Below, one piece after another: positions 34,254 to 47,180 of a DNA stretch of 64,000 nucleotides. The notes below the pieces were generated by a model that had not been told where the DNA came from, did no database searches, and saw only the letters and a list, made by a program, of their open reading frames with translations. Numbering within the stretch: position 1 is the first letter of the stretch; each line of letters opens with the position of its first letter. A program made the translations under genes and the position numbers. Source of the DNA: Salarias fasciatus (taxonomy: Eukaryota > Chordata > Actinopteri > Blenniiformes > Blenniidae); contig NC_043766.1 of assembly GCF_902148845.1 (NCBI RefSeq), positions 15,924,617 to 15,988,616 on the forward strand, given 5' to 3'.

Positions 34254-37200
34254 GTAAATGTTAAATTTTATATTAGCAAGCTGAGCTAACCATCCCTGTT
34301 AGCTTGACGTTCATACAAAAATACGGAGAAGCTGAGAATTAATTATCGGTTGTTCGCCAAGTCAAGCTGTCTCCGTGTTTCTGCTTACCGATACGAGCTA
34401 ATGTGTGGGTGTCCTGCCGTAGTAATGTTATCTTATTTTTATTATAACAACGTGATTTTAGGTCGTCAGGAACACCGCTCCGCTCGCTTGTGTGAACACT
34501 TTGGTCATGTTTTGGCACGACTGTGTTTGGTTAAAAATGCCGTTTCAATTGTTGTACTGTGCTACTGTTATTCCAGCGGAGACATCCAGTGAGTGCCAGG
34601 CTGAGAAAGATGATGAACAATGATGGTTTTTGAGCTGCCGACACACTGAGTTCTCCAGGAGTGGACATCTAATGAAAAATTACTGCAACGTAACAGATTG
34701 TAAGAATCTCATTTCACCCAATTCAATGCTAAAAATAATAATAATAAAAAAATAAATAAATCAGACAGGCCTGGAAGAAAAAGCGTTCACCCACCAGCAG
34801 TCACACTACAGCATAGAGTCTGTGTACTTTTTCTGTTGCTGCTGTAATTCATCGACAGCCGCCTCCTGTGCACTGTTCCACAAAACAAGAACACCGAAAC
34901 AATCGAATACGATATATCATCAGTGCAATTCAACCAGCAAAGAAGTAATCCATCCTTATTGTCAATTTTATGAGTTATACAAATTGCTGCATTTCAAGTG
35001 CAGGTTTTTCATTTTATAATAATGTCTTTGTCTCAATTCGATTAAAATAATAGTAATAATAACAATGTAACATTTCAGTTTTGCATTTTTGATATGGTAG
35101 GACTGGCTTTAACAGGTAAATATTGATCCAGAATGGGGTATTTTCACTTTCTCAAACACGTTATTATTGAGTGACATTGTGCTTTTAACACATTCTAGTT
35201 TTGTACTTAAGTGTACTGCTTTCTCACGCAAAAAATAAATATGTAAATTTTTCTTAAGTAACCAGTGGCTCTTAAAGGTCCCCGGTTTAATGAAAGGAGT
35301 AGAAATCATACTGTATAGATCCGCTTTGGAAAAATTTTCTCTTCATTTCATATATAGTTAAAATTAACAACACTATAGTGCAGAGCCCAAGAGTGGCCCT
35401 GTGGTACTCTGTTGGCACTGCAAACCTGTGAATCTGTTTGCTTCTCTCACCTCTGTGCCAGCAGTGCCCAGGTAGAGTTCACTTTTTTATGGGAACAGTA
35501 AGTACTTAACGGCATAGTTGAGTAGTTTGGTCATATTGATGGTACTGTTTTTCCTGGATCCAATGAACCTGTGTGGCATGCTCCATGGACACAAGCTGAT
35601 GCCTCTGGCACAGCAAATTGGGCAATGGATTGTAACACAACTTTAAGTGGTCGCACTTATTTATATTTTTTGAAATTTTAGAATATATTTAGTTCATTTT
35701 AAATACGTTTAAAATGCCATTTACGCTGTCTTGTAATTGAGAGATGTGATTGTTAATTGAGATTGTTTTTAATTTAGTATGAATTTGTGTGCAACTATAA
35801 TGTGTGAATGTAATCCACTTGAAGAGAGTAGAGAAATGCTAATGAACTATTGCAAAAGTTGTCTTGCTATTTCTCTTACCATTTGTCAACATTCCTTATT
35901 GGGAAAATAAAGTCACCAATAAGCACACTACAATCAATACATCTAATCTTGTAAAGTAAACAGATCTTTGTTTTTTTCCCTCCTAAATAGGTTAGAATGG
36001 CTTTAAAAAAAACTTTAGCTGTGAGTAATTTGATATTTTACCCAAATTGCTTGAGCTAACCACTGTTTTAATTTTGGGTTATTTCCCAAAAAACCAGCAC
36101 ATTAAAAATGCCAGTGCAAGAAAACATATTGACTACATTTCAACCTATTTTTAAGTTAAATATAATGTCTTTGTCCTATCAAGTTACAAATTAAATGACA
36201 ATTTACAAAAGAAGACTGTGCTGTGCTGTATTTATCCTTGTGGTGGAAGTGCTTATTGACGATCTGCCCCCCTGTTGATGAAGATGAAACCTTTATTGCT
36301 GATTAAGCTTGCTCATCCTCACTCTGGGGCATTTGTTTGGGTAGTTCAGTTACAATGCTACTTAAATAATAAATATATTTCGCCTTTCCTATGGACACAT
36401 GAGCTTGCTGGTTTCAATTAAAGCCATAATTGTCAAAATGTGGGAGTTACCGCCAGTGGTACAGTAGCTCCCTCTAGTGGTATGTGGAGGCAAGTCATAA
36501 ATACATTTTTTAAAAATAAAATGTTTCTGAAAATATGTGAAATTGTCAAAATGGTATAAAACTTTGAAGGAAAAAAACATGAAATCCCTATTTTTGTAAA
36601 GTGTATTAGAGAGTTCATGGCTGATAGGATGAAGTCCCACTCCTGTATGTTCCAGTCAGCCATGGTGGTACTGGGAGAGCTCGAATATTTTCCAGATGGC
36701 ACAGACTGAAAAGTGTGACAACCACTGAATTAGATCAAAGAAATTTAGTTGCAGCAACTAAAATCAGTTATTTAGTAAGTAGTGTAGTGGTTTGTTTTTT
36801 TTGTTTTTGTTTTTGTTTTGTGTGTGTGTGTGTGTGTGTTTTGTTTTTATTTAACCAGGAGCTATGTTTGTGCTCGCTGTTCATCATTTATTGTAGATGC
36901 ACTTGCCCTGAATTTATTCAGTACCTGCAGCAGGAACTGAGTGTCTTTCCAAAGTGGTGTAAGTATGCATCGGGCATTGGTGGCATTTTTTTTCTTTCAA
37001 ATAGCTGAGCTGTCATATTAAATTTAACACTCAGCCTTTTTCAATAGTATTGATCTCAAGCTGTTTTATTAATATTGGATGAATCAGCCTTTGACATGGC
37101 TTTTATTTATTTTTTTTTTTCGTGAAACACAGTCATCTCGCAGCCCAGAAATAGGAAACAACAGACTAGAATTAAGATGTATTGTGACACTGAGGAAGCT

Positions 37201-37972
37201 CCTGGAAATGTACACTAGAGGTCATTGAAGAAGTGAGAGGTGGTTATGTAACATGTTTGACATTATTCTACTATTTCAAGTATTGTCCATTATACCCAAA
37301 TTAAACTAAAATTAATTTGCAGTTCCACTGTGCAGGACTTTTGTACTTGCATGGCTACCACAAATCCCACATGAGCAACTGTAGGCAACAGAGAAAAAGA
37401 AAAATCTCATCAGCCAGAAGCCTCAAGTAGAACCAAACTCATAGGTTGTGGTTGCATCTTTTTGGGGGTTAAATCGTATTAATGGAGACAAGAATATATC
37501 AAAAAACATATAAGAGAGCAGCACAATTTCCGGACAATTTATTGCTGTAGCTTTCAACGAAGACAGTGGACCAAGATGACCTAACTATGTCAAGCTCTAA
37601 GCTTTTTCATTTAGAAAACTTGAAGCACCCCTTTATACCAAATGCTGAACAATGTGCACAGGCTGTCTGCTTTTGAAGTAACAAGGATTTAACCATGGAA
37701 ATTAACCCCTGAACTCCAGAATGTGTGCTTTGAATAAGGCCTAAAAGGTTTCTGCTGTTTCATGGAAAGTCAGTGGATGAATATTCACCCTGTACTGACA
37801 ACATCTGCATTTGCTTGCTCTCCAGTGCCTCAGCTGATGATGACTATATTTGTGATTGAATTTCCTAAATTGTGAATTTTCTGACACCAGCTGGATGGAA
37901 TTATACCTTCAAATCAGCAGAGCTGTAAACAGTGTTATGTCTAATTTTGCTTTATTGATTTATTTTTTTCAG
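34254..37972 (+). other. SAMD13 first intron
   Basis: About 3.7 kb between the likely first exon and the ATG exon. It has a GT run at 36817-36838 and T-rich stretches, and a CCACTAGAGG-type motif at 36473-36482 (minus). I see no exon, RNA gene or named repeat family. Confidence 0.5.
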
Positions 37973-37977
37973 CTGGC

Positions 37978-38465
37978 ATGGAAGACAAGGCTAATGGCTC
38001 TGTTGAAACCAAAAGGTATGCCTTTCACCGGATTGTTTTATTGCTATTTAAATTAATTTGTCACATCGTTAATACAGATGAGTGTATGTTCACATTACAA
38101 AATAGACACTATTTTCTGTCCTGCAGCCCAGTGGAAAATGGTCAGTTGCCAGACCCTTCCAACTGGGGGGTTGTGGACGTTGTCAACTACTTCAAAGCTA
38201 CAGGTTTCGAGGAGCAGGCCACTGCTTTCCAGGATCAGGTTAATAATCATTGTCAGAATTCCTTTCATCAAACGGCAGCAGACTAGACCTCCAATTAAAC
38301 GTTTCTCTCTCCACCTGACAGGAAATTGATGGAAAGTCGCTGCTCCTGATGACGCGTAATGATGTCCTGACAGGGCTGTCCATAAAGCTCGGGCCTGCAC
38401 TAAAGATCTATGAGTATCATGTGAAGCCACTGCAAACCCAACACCTCAAGAGCAATGCCTCGTAG
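37978..38465 (+). CDS. SAMD13: SAM domain-containing protein 13
   Basis: Three exons join in phase (37978-38015, 38127-38238, 38322-38465) to give 97 residues: [20 protein letters not shown], then a SAM domain from about residue 25 to 90 ([56 protein letters not shown]) and a short tail ending LKSNAS. SAM domains form helical bundles that bind other SAM domains or RNA; the role of SAMD13 itself is poorly known. The protein aligns almost residue for residue with human SAMD13 from its internal MENKENGSV methionine onward, so the longer human N-terminus is not represented here. It lies directly downstream of PRKACB on the same strand, as in mammals. Confidence 0.93.
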
Positions 38466-38783
38466 CACCGCAGGTCAGCCCAGCATCCGCCTCAGTGACA
38501 ATCATGTGTCAGGAGAACCCCTGCCAGGTTAGCTGGCGTTTCACAAAGACTCCTCGGCCCACAGTGGCACCTTAACAGGATTTGAGTGCTGTATGTTTTT
38601 ATGAGCATGGACTCCAAAATGGATTGCACACAGTGTCCACTGTTTACTGTTTCAGACGTTCTCATTGTTGCTGCTTGAGATGTGTTGTTCTTTTTTTTTT
38701 CTTTTCTTTTTTTTGTGTGTTTTATTTAAAAGACAACAGTTGGGGGAGAATACTCTGCAGGTATGATTTATCTTTGTGTATTG

Positions 38784-39285
38784 GTCCTTGTCCACTAGTA
38801 CCTATTTGCTCGCCTCAGATTTTGCATTATGTATTATTACCTGATACCAGATACTTTTTTAGTACCTGCTCGGCTGTGGTTCCAATCGAGCTGAGTCGAG
38901 TCGAAAACGTGCCGTCTGCAGACGGCCGGCCGCTGATTGGCCAGGCCACGATGTCGCTAGATGAGTCAGGAGAGCGGTTCGCCCATTAGTATCAAACCCC
39001 ACCATTTTTTGGAAAAATGCGATCCTAAAAAGATCGATCACAATCACAGATGGTTGCACAGAAATCAGCCCTGTAGAGCAACAGTGAGGTCCAGACATCT
39101 CTTCTGTTGGCTGACGGGCAGATTTAGTGAGAGCTAGATGGAGCGACCTGCAACCTGTCACTTGAGTTTCGAGTTGCCTCGATCTGACAACTCCACCCAC
39201 GCAGAGGTCGTGCTCTGTTGTAATGGGAAGTGGCCGGGTTTGAGTTGATCTGAGCCAAGCCGAGTCGAGCTGAGCAGTGCTGGTG
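38784..39285. repeat. Fish interspersed repeat, truncated
   Basis: It starts GTCCTTGTCCACTAGTACCT and contains repeated GAGCTGAGTCGAGTCGA-type blocks (38888-38904 and 39256-39275), like a fish MITE family with these sequences in opposite orientation at its ends. The right end runs into the GT microsatellite, so the terminus is lost or masked. Name and superfamily are not certain. Confidence 0.4.
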
Positions 39286-39286
39286 C

Positions 39287-39405
<119 letters not shown>

Positions 39406-40111
39406 CGCGCAAAATGAATTTACCTATAACACTACGTAATAAAATTTTTACTTGTCTCTGTTCCTGGATTGAAAGTGATTTTTCCTGGTTCCTTGTAGGA
39501 AAACACCAGTTTCCCCCTTTAAACTTTGCTTTTAAAACCAGAGCCATGAAGCCTTTTGTTTTCCCATTTTCCACAGTATTTCATGTGGAATAGGACATGC
39601 ATGACGTATTTATAACAATCCCTCCTGTCGTCATGAGTCAATCCAGTGCTTCGTGTTTGCGAGCAATTGGTTCAAGCTCGGGGTGCTGTGCGTCCCAGGA
39701 GGGGTAGATACTGTATGGCTGCAGCCGTACTAACATAAACTGAAAGCTGCTGAAATGCAGATCTTTACTTAAAAATCAATTATTTCCTCACCAAAGACAA
39801 AGAAGCAAAGTTTGAACAGCATAATGACCATGTCTTTGATCTGTCCAGATCTGAGAAGTGAGGAAAACGTACTTTCCACCCAGGAACAAAATGTGTGTTA
39901 CATAGTGTAATGTGTCACGGCAAATCCCTGCTAAAATCTGAGCACAAATGAGATCCACACACGAGGGAGCTCTGTGTGCAAGTCAATCAACTGCAGAGAT
40001 TGAAAATCTTTCTATAATCCAAAAGACCTGAAATACAACCCGGCAAGTATTGTATCATGTCAACCGTCAGCAAATCACGTTTAAGTACTCAGTAACTGAA
40101 GGTTAGTACTC

Positions 40112-40680
40112 CTTCTGGAGCCGCTAATCCTTTTCAGGGTTGTGAGGTGTAGTAGCCAATCCCAATTACCTGTGGGCGAGGCTGGGGAACACCCTGAACA
40201 GTGGGGTAAACACGTATAGAGACACATGTCACATTCACACCAAGGGGCATTTTAGGGTCGCCAGGTGGCGGTGTGGGAGGAACCAAACACACACGCGGGG
40301 AGAGCACCCAATCTCCAGGCTATTGAAATTCGGAAACGTTCCCCCGAGACAGTTAACCGGGATGAGGGGGCCTTTCTGCTTTCACACACCTGGGATGCTG
40401 TACTCAAGAAGTCGGACTGCAGATGGCGCTGTTCTCCCGCTTCCACTAGTGGGACAATAGCGCCAAAACCTGTATAAATCAGCTGACAAGATACGTCACA
40501 ACAACATCACGTGACACTCTGAAGAAGACAGCTGACAGCTGCCGAAACCGTCAGGTAAATAACAAAATACCACTCTGGTCTTCGGGAAAGAACCTTTGGT
40601 TTGAATCTCCACACCACCTCGGCTGGTTTTTTAACCCGGGACCCTCTTGCTGTGAGACATCACTATGCCACCGTGCGGCC
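40112..40680 (+). repeat. SINE-like fish repeat split by an insertion
   Basis: The left part, 40112-40317, reads through CCGCTAATCCTTTTCAGGGT, AGCCAATCCCAATTACCTGTGGGC, CATTCACACCAAGGGGCATTTTAG and GCGGGGAGAGCACCCAATCTCCA. The right part, 40604-40680, continues with ACCCGGGACCCTCTTGCTGTGAG and CACCGTGCGGCC, which is the proper next portion of the same family. The copies of AATCTCCA at 40310-40317 and 40604-40611 show that a separate 286-bp sequence was inserted between them. Confidence 0.65.
40318..40603 (+). mobile_element. 286-bp insertion with a hammerhead-like motif, probably Penelope-like
   Basis: The insertion is flanked by the 8-bp duplication AATCTCCA. Inside, 40519-40548 reads CTGAAGA, a self-complementary CAGCTG...CAGCTG stem, then GAAAC followed by CGTC, the layout of a small type I hammerhead ribozyme (CUGANGA, stem II, GAAAC). 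Penelope-like retroelements carry such motifs in their terminal repeats and insert as 5'-truncated copies. No coding sequence is present, so this would be a short terminal piece only. Confidence 0.5.
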
Positions 40681-41510
40681 AGGTTAGTAGTCATACTTGT
40701 AAAAAGCAGTTTTGGCGCCTCCCTGGACTTTAACCAATCACGTGTCTGTTGTTGTGACGACTGGCTCCGCCCACTTACTGCCAAAATGAAAAAATTTCTC
40801 ATACCAGCAGGTGAAACATTCAGTGTGTGTTCCTTCACATTCTGCTCATCATTGAAGCAGGATTTTATCCTCAAAAGTCACAACGTTGCTCATGCAAGCA
40901 GAGATATTCAACGTGCGAAGGCTGTGAATGTTCCCATATCAATGCGCGTGCGCAGTTGATTGATTTTGCAAGCACTGCTCGCTTACATCCATGCACATTG
41001 ATTGTGGTATGGACTTGCCGACATGATGGTTCTGAACAGTATCTGTATATAAGATGATATAAAGTTAAAAACTGTGTATGGTCTGTTGTACCTGAACACT
41101 TGATACACACAGAGTATAACTGTCCAGCGTTTAATTTTGACCTAACATATTTTAATATTCAACCTGGACATCTTGAGTCCAAAAGTCTTAGCATGTAAGA
41201 ATAAAGCTTTTTTGTTATTATTATTATTATTTTTGCTGTCCCCCCAAACACACCTACCTGTGGTGCTTTTAACATTGACACACATTGACATCTGTACTGA
41301 AGTGTGTATGACTAATATATATGTGCAACCTTACACTGGATTTTGAATATTTCACCCCAAGATTTGCAATAAATGGTGCTCTTTTCTCACCAAAGATCAA
41401 TGTTCGTTAATTAATTCTAAGTGGTTTCATTTTGTTTTTTATTTAGTTCCATATTCACCTCTCGTGGTCAACAGCAAAATATATTTTTGACAAGTCCTGA
41501 GTGGTATATC

Positions 41511-41516
41511 TTTATT
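41511..41516 (-). terminator. UOX: Likely UOX poly(A) signal
   Basis: AATAAA on the minus strand, 74 bases past the UOX stop, implying a short 3'UTR. It faces plus-strand AATAAA signals at 41200 and 41368. Confidence 0.5.
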
Positions 41517-41589
41517 GAAGTATACATGATACTGGATTTCCTCTTAAAAAGGACATTTGGACTGATGTCTGAGTACAGCAGTGGTGGTT

Positions 41590-44500
41590 TCACAGTCGGG
41601 CTCGCTGTTTCCGGCGTACTGTCCCTGTAATGTTCCCCGACGGGTTATCAAGAGGAAGAAGTACCTTTTGAGAGGCAAAGTAACACATGTTAGAAACCAT
41701 ATCACTTCCTCCTTAAACAACTTCTGAAGTTAGTTTCAAAAGCAGATCTTACTTCATCTTTGTTGCTGAGACCCATTTTTGTCATGTCGATGGTGAAGTA
41801 ATGCTGATTGGGCATCACAATCTCTATTTCTTCCATCTAAAAGACAAAACACTTGTAACAGTTTGACTTCTCTCTGTGTTTTGTGCTGTATTTAGTATAA
41901 GACTTTGAAGTGGGTGATAGGCAATGTAGTGATGTGTTTTAATAACAAAAACAGTGCAAAAGGCCTGAAGTCTTTAGGATTTTTTGTTAATATATTTTAT
42001 CTACCTACAAAAATTGCTTGTATTAAAAAAAAAACCCCAAAAAAACCATTTTTAATTATGAATGAAAAACTTGACATCTCTCCGTTTCTTGAAATCTGAA
42101 GCATGCAGAATGCCGGCCCTTGATGAATGCAGTTTGACACCTGTGTTCTAGACTAAAACAAAATAACCACCAGATTAAAACTGATGATATACAATATTAA
42201 AGTTGTAAACACTTGTTACAATCTTCTTTTTGCATTTCTACAGAAGTAGAATCATTTCTTGTCCTGGGAGAGTTAAATTGTCATATCTTAAGTGTCCCTG
42301 CTATTGACTGTTTAGAAAAATAGAAGGAAAAAAGTAACTGAGTCTTGTCTGTTTTTTAATTTTCATTGATATGTGTCACAAGCAGAATGCTGATTTCATG
42401 TTTACAAGATCTCACCTCAGGAAGTCTGTCCAGGGCCAAAACCTGAGTTTCATAGAGGGTCTTCTGCACAGAGGGTGAAAACTCGCCACGATCAAAAGGG
42501 CCAGCAAACTTCTCAATGATCGTCTCCTTCACAGTCTTCCTGTGTTAAGATTATCCATCAGCTTCAGCATAATGTCTCTTCGTTGTGAATGCAGACTTCT
42601 CTCAAACTAGTCTGTTACTGATAATTACCACGCAGCGTCGAAGTTGACATCCTGACTGTTATTGTACAGCCACCGACAGTAGACAGAGGTGCAGAAACAT
42701 CTGTCCTTGGTTTCTTGCAAAGTAGTGAAACGGTCTCGGAGGAAGCCTTCAAAACCAGACTGGGTGGTTTTCAGCACCTTCATGTTCTTCAGTCCACTGT
42801 GAACTACAGGGGTGCCTGTGTCGAACACAGAGTTAGTGACCATGGAAAAAATATCTTAAAGTGTGTATAAAAATCACAGTTTTTGCAACAGGATGGAATG
42901 AACCTTATTAATCTAGAGTATATTGTTTAAGATGTTTTTGTTTTGGGCGGGGTTAAGGAGATCAAAGTGTCAGTATTTAGATCTTGTTCCACCATATGCT
43001 GAGCAAGGGAAATCCTTTCAATTGCCACAACAGATCAGATCTTTTAAAAGAAAACAGATTGAATCAAACGTGTTTATACCTTTCACAGTTTAAAGCTCTG
43101 CGTGTGTGTATATGTACATGCGTGCATGATTACCATTGAGATTTTGTTCAACGTCACAGAAGCGACAAGCCTCTGGACTGAAGATGAATGCATGAGCATG
43201 CTCGACTCCATTCTGAGGGGGGGGAAAAAATTACACATATTTTCTTCATTGGTAACAAACAACATCAATGAGCAATTCAGTCCCACCATGACTGTTGGTC
43301 CGGGAGCCATGAAAGAATTTTACCTTCTCCAGTCTTTTCCATGGAGCTTCCTCCATGTAAACTTTGGCTTTCAGCACATGGTTGAAAGAGGTTAGGAAAT
43401 GATTACAAATGTCCAAGGAAAACTGTTCAATGTTCTTCACCTGTAGGTGTTGATAAAAGAGAGAAGGTTTACATCAGATAATCTCGGTTTTAAGCAAACT
43501 GAAGGATCACGTCAAAGAAGGCAGCACTCATATGAGGCTGAAACCTGCTTCTTTTAATAATTGTAAAACAGCAACTCAAACCACTGCACCTCTTGTGGAC
43601 ATGCTTACTCTCCTTTGTTTGGCTCACATTGACACCTATCGGGAATTTGCGTTCATCAATGGATGTGCCATCTTACCCTCAGTGACAAACAGACATACAT
43701 AATACTGACAGTTTGAAATGCGCTACTGGTCCACCCAGTTTCATGTTGAACAAACTGAATTGTTTGTTACTCCAGAGAGAAGCATACAAATTCAGTTTCC
43801 TACTAGAGGCTTATTAAGTCCCAAAATTGGTATTTTGCTGTATTTTATAGGATTTTTCTTTATAATCCAAAAACAATCCACTGTGAAAGAAACATGTCTT
43901 GAAAACAGCTCAGTCCTCTCAGTTCATTTAACCCCGGTCACTAACAGAAGTGCCCGTCTCTTTAACTGATATTAAAATGAGGGGTTGTGTATGAAGTGCT
44001 GATTAGGAAAGTGACAGATAATCGTGCAGCTGTGCTCCTCACAGGGATTACAAGCTGCAGTGCATTGTCTTGTTCCTGGCAGAGCCATCGGAGACTCACC
44101 CCCTTGAGCTTGGCCAGAGCGTGAACCGTGTTCTTGATGGTGTCCGTGGGGATGATGTCTGAGTTATCTCCAGTCAGATAGTCCTTTCGTGTCTTCAGTG
44201 TGAGCTCCACATCAGCCTTCAGCTCTATGATGTAGTGATGACTCCCCTCCCTGCGGATGACCAGCACCTTCACGGCGTTCTTTCCGTAGCCTGTTCGCAC
44301 AAACTCCACATTCTGCATAGACAAGTAACAACTAATCAACTCTCTTAAAGTCAGCGTTCACTTGGATGTGTTTATATATGTGTACATATTTATTTACTGT
44401 TGATGATTATATCTTCAACAGCTGGCGGCTGTTATGGAACGTGATATCATCAGAACCATCATAGAAATACAAGAAGCTTAAAACATGAAATCATGATTAT

Positions 44501-44934
44501 CATAATGCCACATATTGACAAAAAGTTGAAAGAGATCAATATAATTCTTTAATGAATTTGCATATTTAAAAGAAATGATAAAAGCAAAATGTTGAATATT
44601 TTCAGCCTGAAACTGTCAGATTGTATTTATACATTTTCTCTGAAATTCTCTTCCTAATAGTAAAGAAATACAGTAAATGTGCTTAAAACCGGTGTCTAAT
44701 TGAAAATTAAAGGTGGAGTTTAATTTGTAATGAAAAGAGAAAACCCTTATTTTTTTTTCTTTTTCCATTTTTGCATCATGCAAGTTTAAAAGTGGTTCAT
44801 CACTTCTGAGTCCTGCAGATTATTATTTGGCCTCCAGGCCACTGACCCCATCAAAATAGACAGAGTCGTGTACATTTAGGGGAGCCACTTTGTGTGTCTC
44901 AGTGAAGAGTTACCTGATCTGAAGGAGTTGTCAT
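41590..44934 (-). CDS. UOX: Urate oxidase (uricase)
   Basis: Eight minus-strand exons join in phase: 44934-44914, 44312-44100, 43440-43324, 43212-43134, 42815-42629, 42539-42416, 41836-41753 and 41664-41590, giving 299 residues, the normal uricase length. The enzyme oxidises urate to 5-hydroxyisourate in the liver peroxisome, the step toward allantoin, without cofactor. Two tandem T-fold halves are visible (YGKNAVKVL to NTVHALAKL, then TTQSGFEGF to NQHYFTIDM). Expected active-site residues are present: K18, T63 in PTDT, F165, R182, Q231 and H259. The C-terminal ARL is a PTS1 peroxisomal signal. All splice sites are GT-AG and the frame is open, so this looks functional, unlike the human pseudogene. 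It is convergent with SAMD13 and divergent from DNASE2B, 2.2 kb away. Confidence 0.96.
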
Positions 44935-44974
44935 GATGCCGTCCCTTTGATGTCCTCAGTCTCTCACCCCGTCC

Positions 44975-44997
44975 CTGGCAAAAGCTGCTTTTGCCAG
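44975..44997. promoter_or_regulatory. UOX: Perfect palindrome upstream of the UOX start codon
   Basis: Arms CTGGCAAAAGC and GCTTTTGCCAG are exact reverse complements around one central base, 41 bases upstream of the UOX ATG. It could be a dimeric factor site or, if transcribed, a hairpin in the short leader. I cannot assign a binding factor. Confidence 0.6.
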
Positions 44998-47180
44998 TCC
45001 GTGCTGGAGCATTTTGTGGAGAGGGTGGTACTACTGTTGCACTTCGACATGGGGGAGTCACCTTAAAGGACGTTCAACCTGTTGTACTTGAGCCGTGAGC
45101 GTCATTGCATATTCATGCTTGCAGATATGTTCCCAAACATTCACTTATGTCCACTGTCCATTACTGAGACTCAGACTAACCTGAAAGAATTAAAACATCT
45201 TAAACACAGTTCTATTGTATTGTAGCTGCACTTCTTATAGCTTCAAATGTTTACAAATGAAATGCTTCTGAAGAAGTAAAGTTTTTTTTAAAATAGGTGC
45301 TCAGATTAACAGAAATGCAGAGAGGTAGTCTTTCTGTCAAACTCATAGCTTCAAATACCAGTATGTTGTTTGCAAAACATATTATAGTCTGCATGCAGAT
45401 CTTTAAAAACTTTAAGGAAACCTGGCTACTTCCCAATTCTCAAACTGTTTTTACCAAAAGATTTAATAGAATGTGCAAACCTACGTTGACTTTTTTTTAA
45501 CTGTATTATTATTTTATCTTTATGCTATGAAGACAGTTTTTTCTCACTTTAAATTACTCTGTCAAAAAACAATTTGGACCAAAGTCTACCTTTGCCTGTC
45601 TACTATTGTGAAGTAACACATTTACTCCAGTGATCACAGTTCTGAGGTACTTCCACCTGTGATCTTCAGTACTACTATGCCAGTTTGTTTCAATAGCTGT
45701 GATTTTGTTTTTTCACTCGTTTTTACAGCATCAGGGACTTTAAGTATAGATAATAAGCATAGATTTACTGAATGAAAAATTAAACTAAAGACATTTCCAA
45801 TTGAAACAACAACAACCAGAGAAAGATAAAACTATCCATCCATCCATCCATCTCCTTTGTCCTTGTTGAACCATGACGAGCAAAAAACAATTCTCCCTGT
45901 TGTGACTGAACAAACAGCAGGATAGCTTGAAGATTTCAGAAACACATCAGAGGAAATTAGAGACACTCAGACATACGAATATTCACAGACTCATCCAATT
46001 TAGCCAAAGTGTGTCTTTGGATTGTGGGAGAAAGTCACAGTGCCCAGAGAAGCTGCAACTGACTGTTTAGCATTAGTGGTATTCAAGAGAAAATATAAAG
46101 GATGAAAAAGGTATACAGTCTTAATAACAACTTCCATGAAGAACTCTAACTTTAAAATTTGTTTCTCCGAAATTGTACATAGTAAACATTTGCAAAAAGT
46201 CTTTGTTTTCTTTTCTTTCTTTTTTGTTGCATGTGATGTCCTCTCACATGTGATCAGTTCAATAGCAGCAGAGAGCTGGGACTAAACCCTCTACGTTGTA
46301 AACCAAAGTAACCTCAGGCCTTGCTTGGTTTATTTTTTCTAGTAAATCTTTTGTCAGAAATAGATTACATTCCCTAATTCAATGCAATAGCCTGGACACC
46401 ATAGTTTCATTGTATAAAGCTTAATTTCTTACTATGACTCTAAATATCTAGCATTGAATTTGTTACTCAGTTTCACTTAAAAACTGATTTTGTTTTACCG
46501 CTGTTTTACAGTAATATGGCATGTTTTTTTAATACAATAAAAGATTTACAGCTCAGTGGTCAGTGACAACCTTATTAATAATTAAAAAAAAAAGAAATCT
46601 CTAAGATGTGAGAACCATCAGACTGAAGTAAACACTAAAGTCTTCCTTAAGTATGTTTCATACTCTGAGTGAACACTTCCCTAAAAATGAGGTTACATTT
46701 TGTGATGCAGGGGCCAATTTTCTGCAAAGATGCTGATTTAATTCCTGTGGTGAAGTGATTATGGAGCTATGAACGAGCTTCACATGATAAATATGTCAAT
46801 AGAACCTTTCATGTTTTTCGTATTATAGAGATGGAATTCGAAAAAGAAAAGGAAGAAAGAAGGTACTGATAAACATAAATGTAAAGAATAAAACAAGTGA
46901 AGGAACATTTTCTAAATATACATCAGTGCAATAGTTTGCTCATGTGGTTGAAGTGTTTTCATTTTTAATGCTTGTTAAAGCCATGATTCCATAAACCCAC
47001 ACAGTTTTGTCAGCGCTTCCGTCTCATGTGACCATGTCTTATGACTTCCTGTTTTGCATTTGCAAGCAGCTGTCAACCACCAAAGGTACTCAGTTATAAC
47101 GCACTCACTTTCACAGCAAATGTCAGATTGCTCCTTTTTATTTTCCACTGTGCTGATTTCAGCTGCAGGAGCCACTCGAC
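44998..47180. other. UOX-DNASE2B divergent intergenic region
   Basis: The only recognisable element is a degenerate SINE-like copy at 45836-46050. The rest is AT-rich with no supported gene. Confidence 0.5.
45836..46050 (+). repeat. SINE-like fish repeat, degenerate
   Basis: Begins with CATC units (ATCCATCCATCCATCTCCTT), then shows in order CAGACTCATCCAATTTAGCCA, TCTTTGGATTGTGGGAGAAA and CAGTGCCCAGAGAAGC, the 3' part of the family seen at 40112. Confidence 0.5.

Noticed and set aside
40590-40680. tRNA-like B-box (GGTTTGAATCTCC) near 40599
   Set aside because: No cloverleaf can be drawn around it; it spans the junction of the insertion and the SINE-like repeat.
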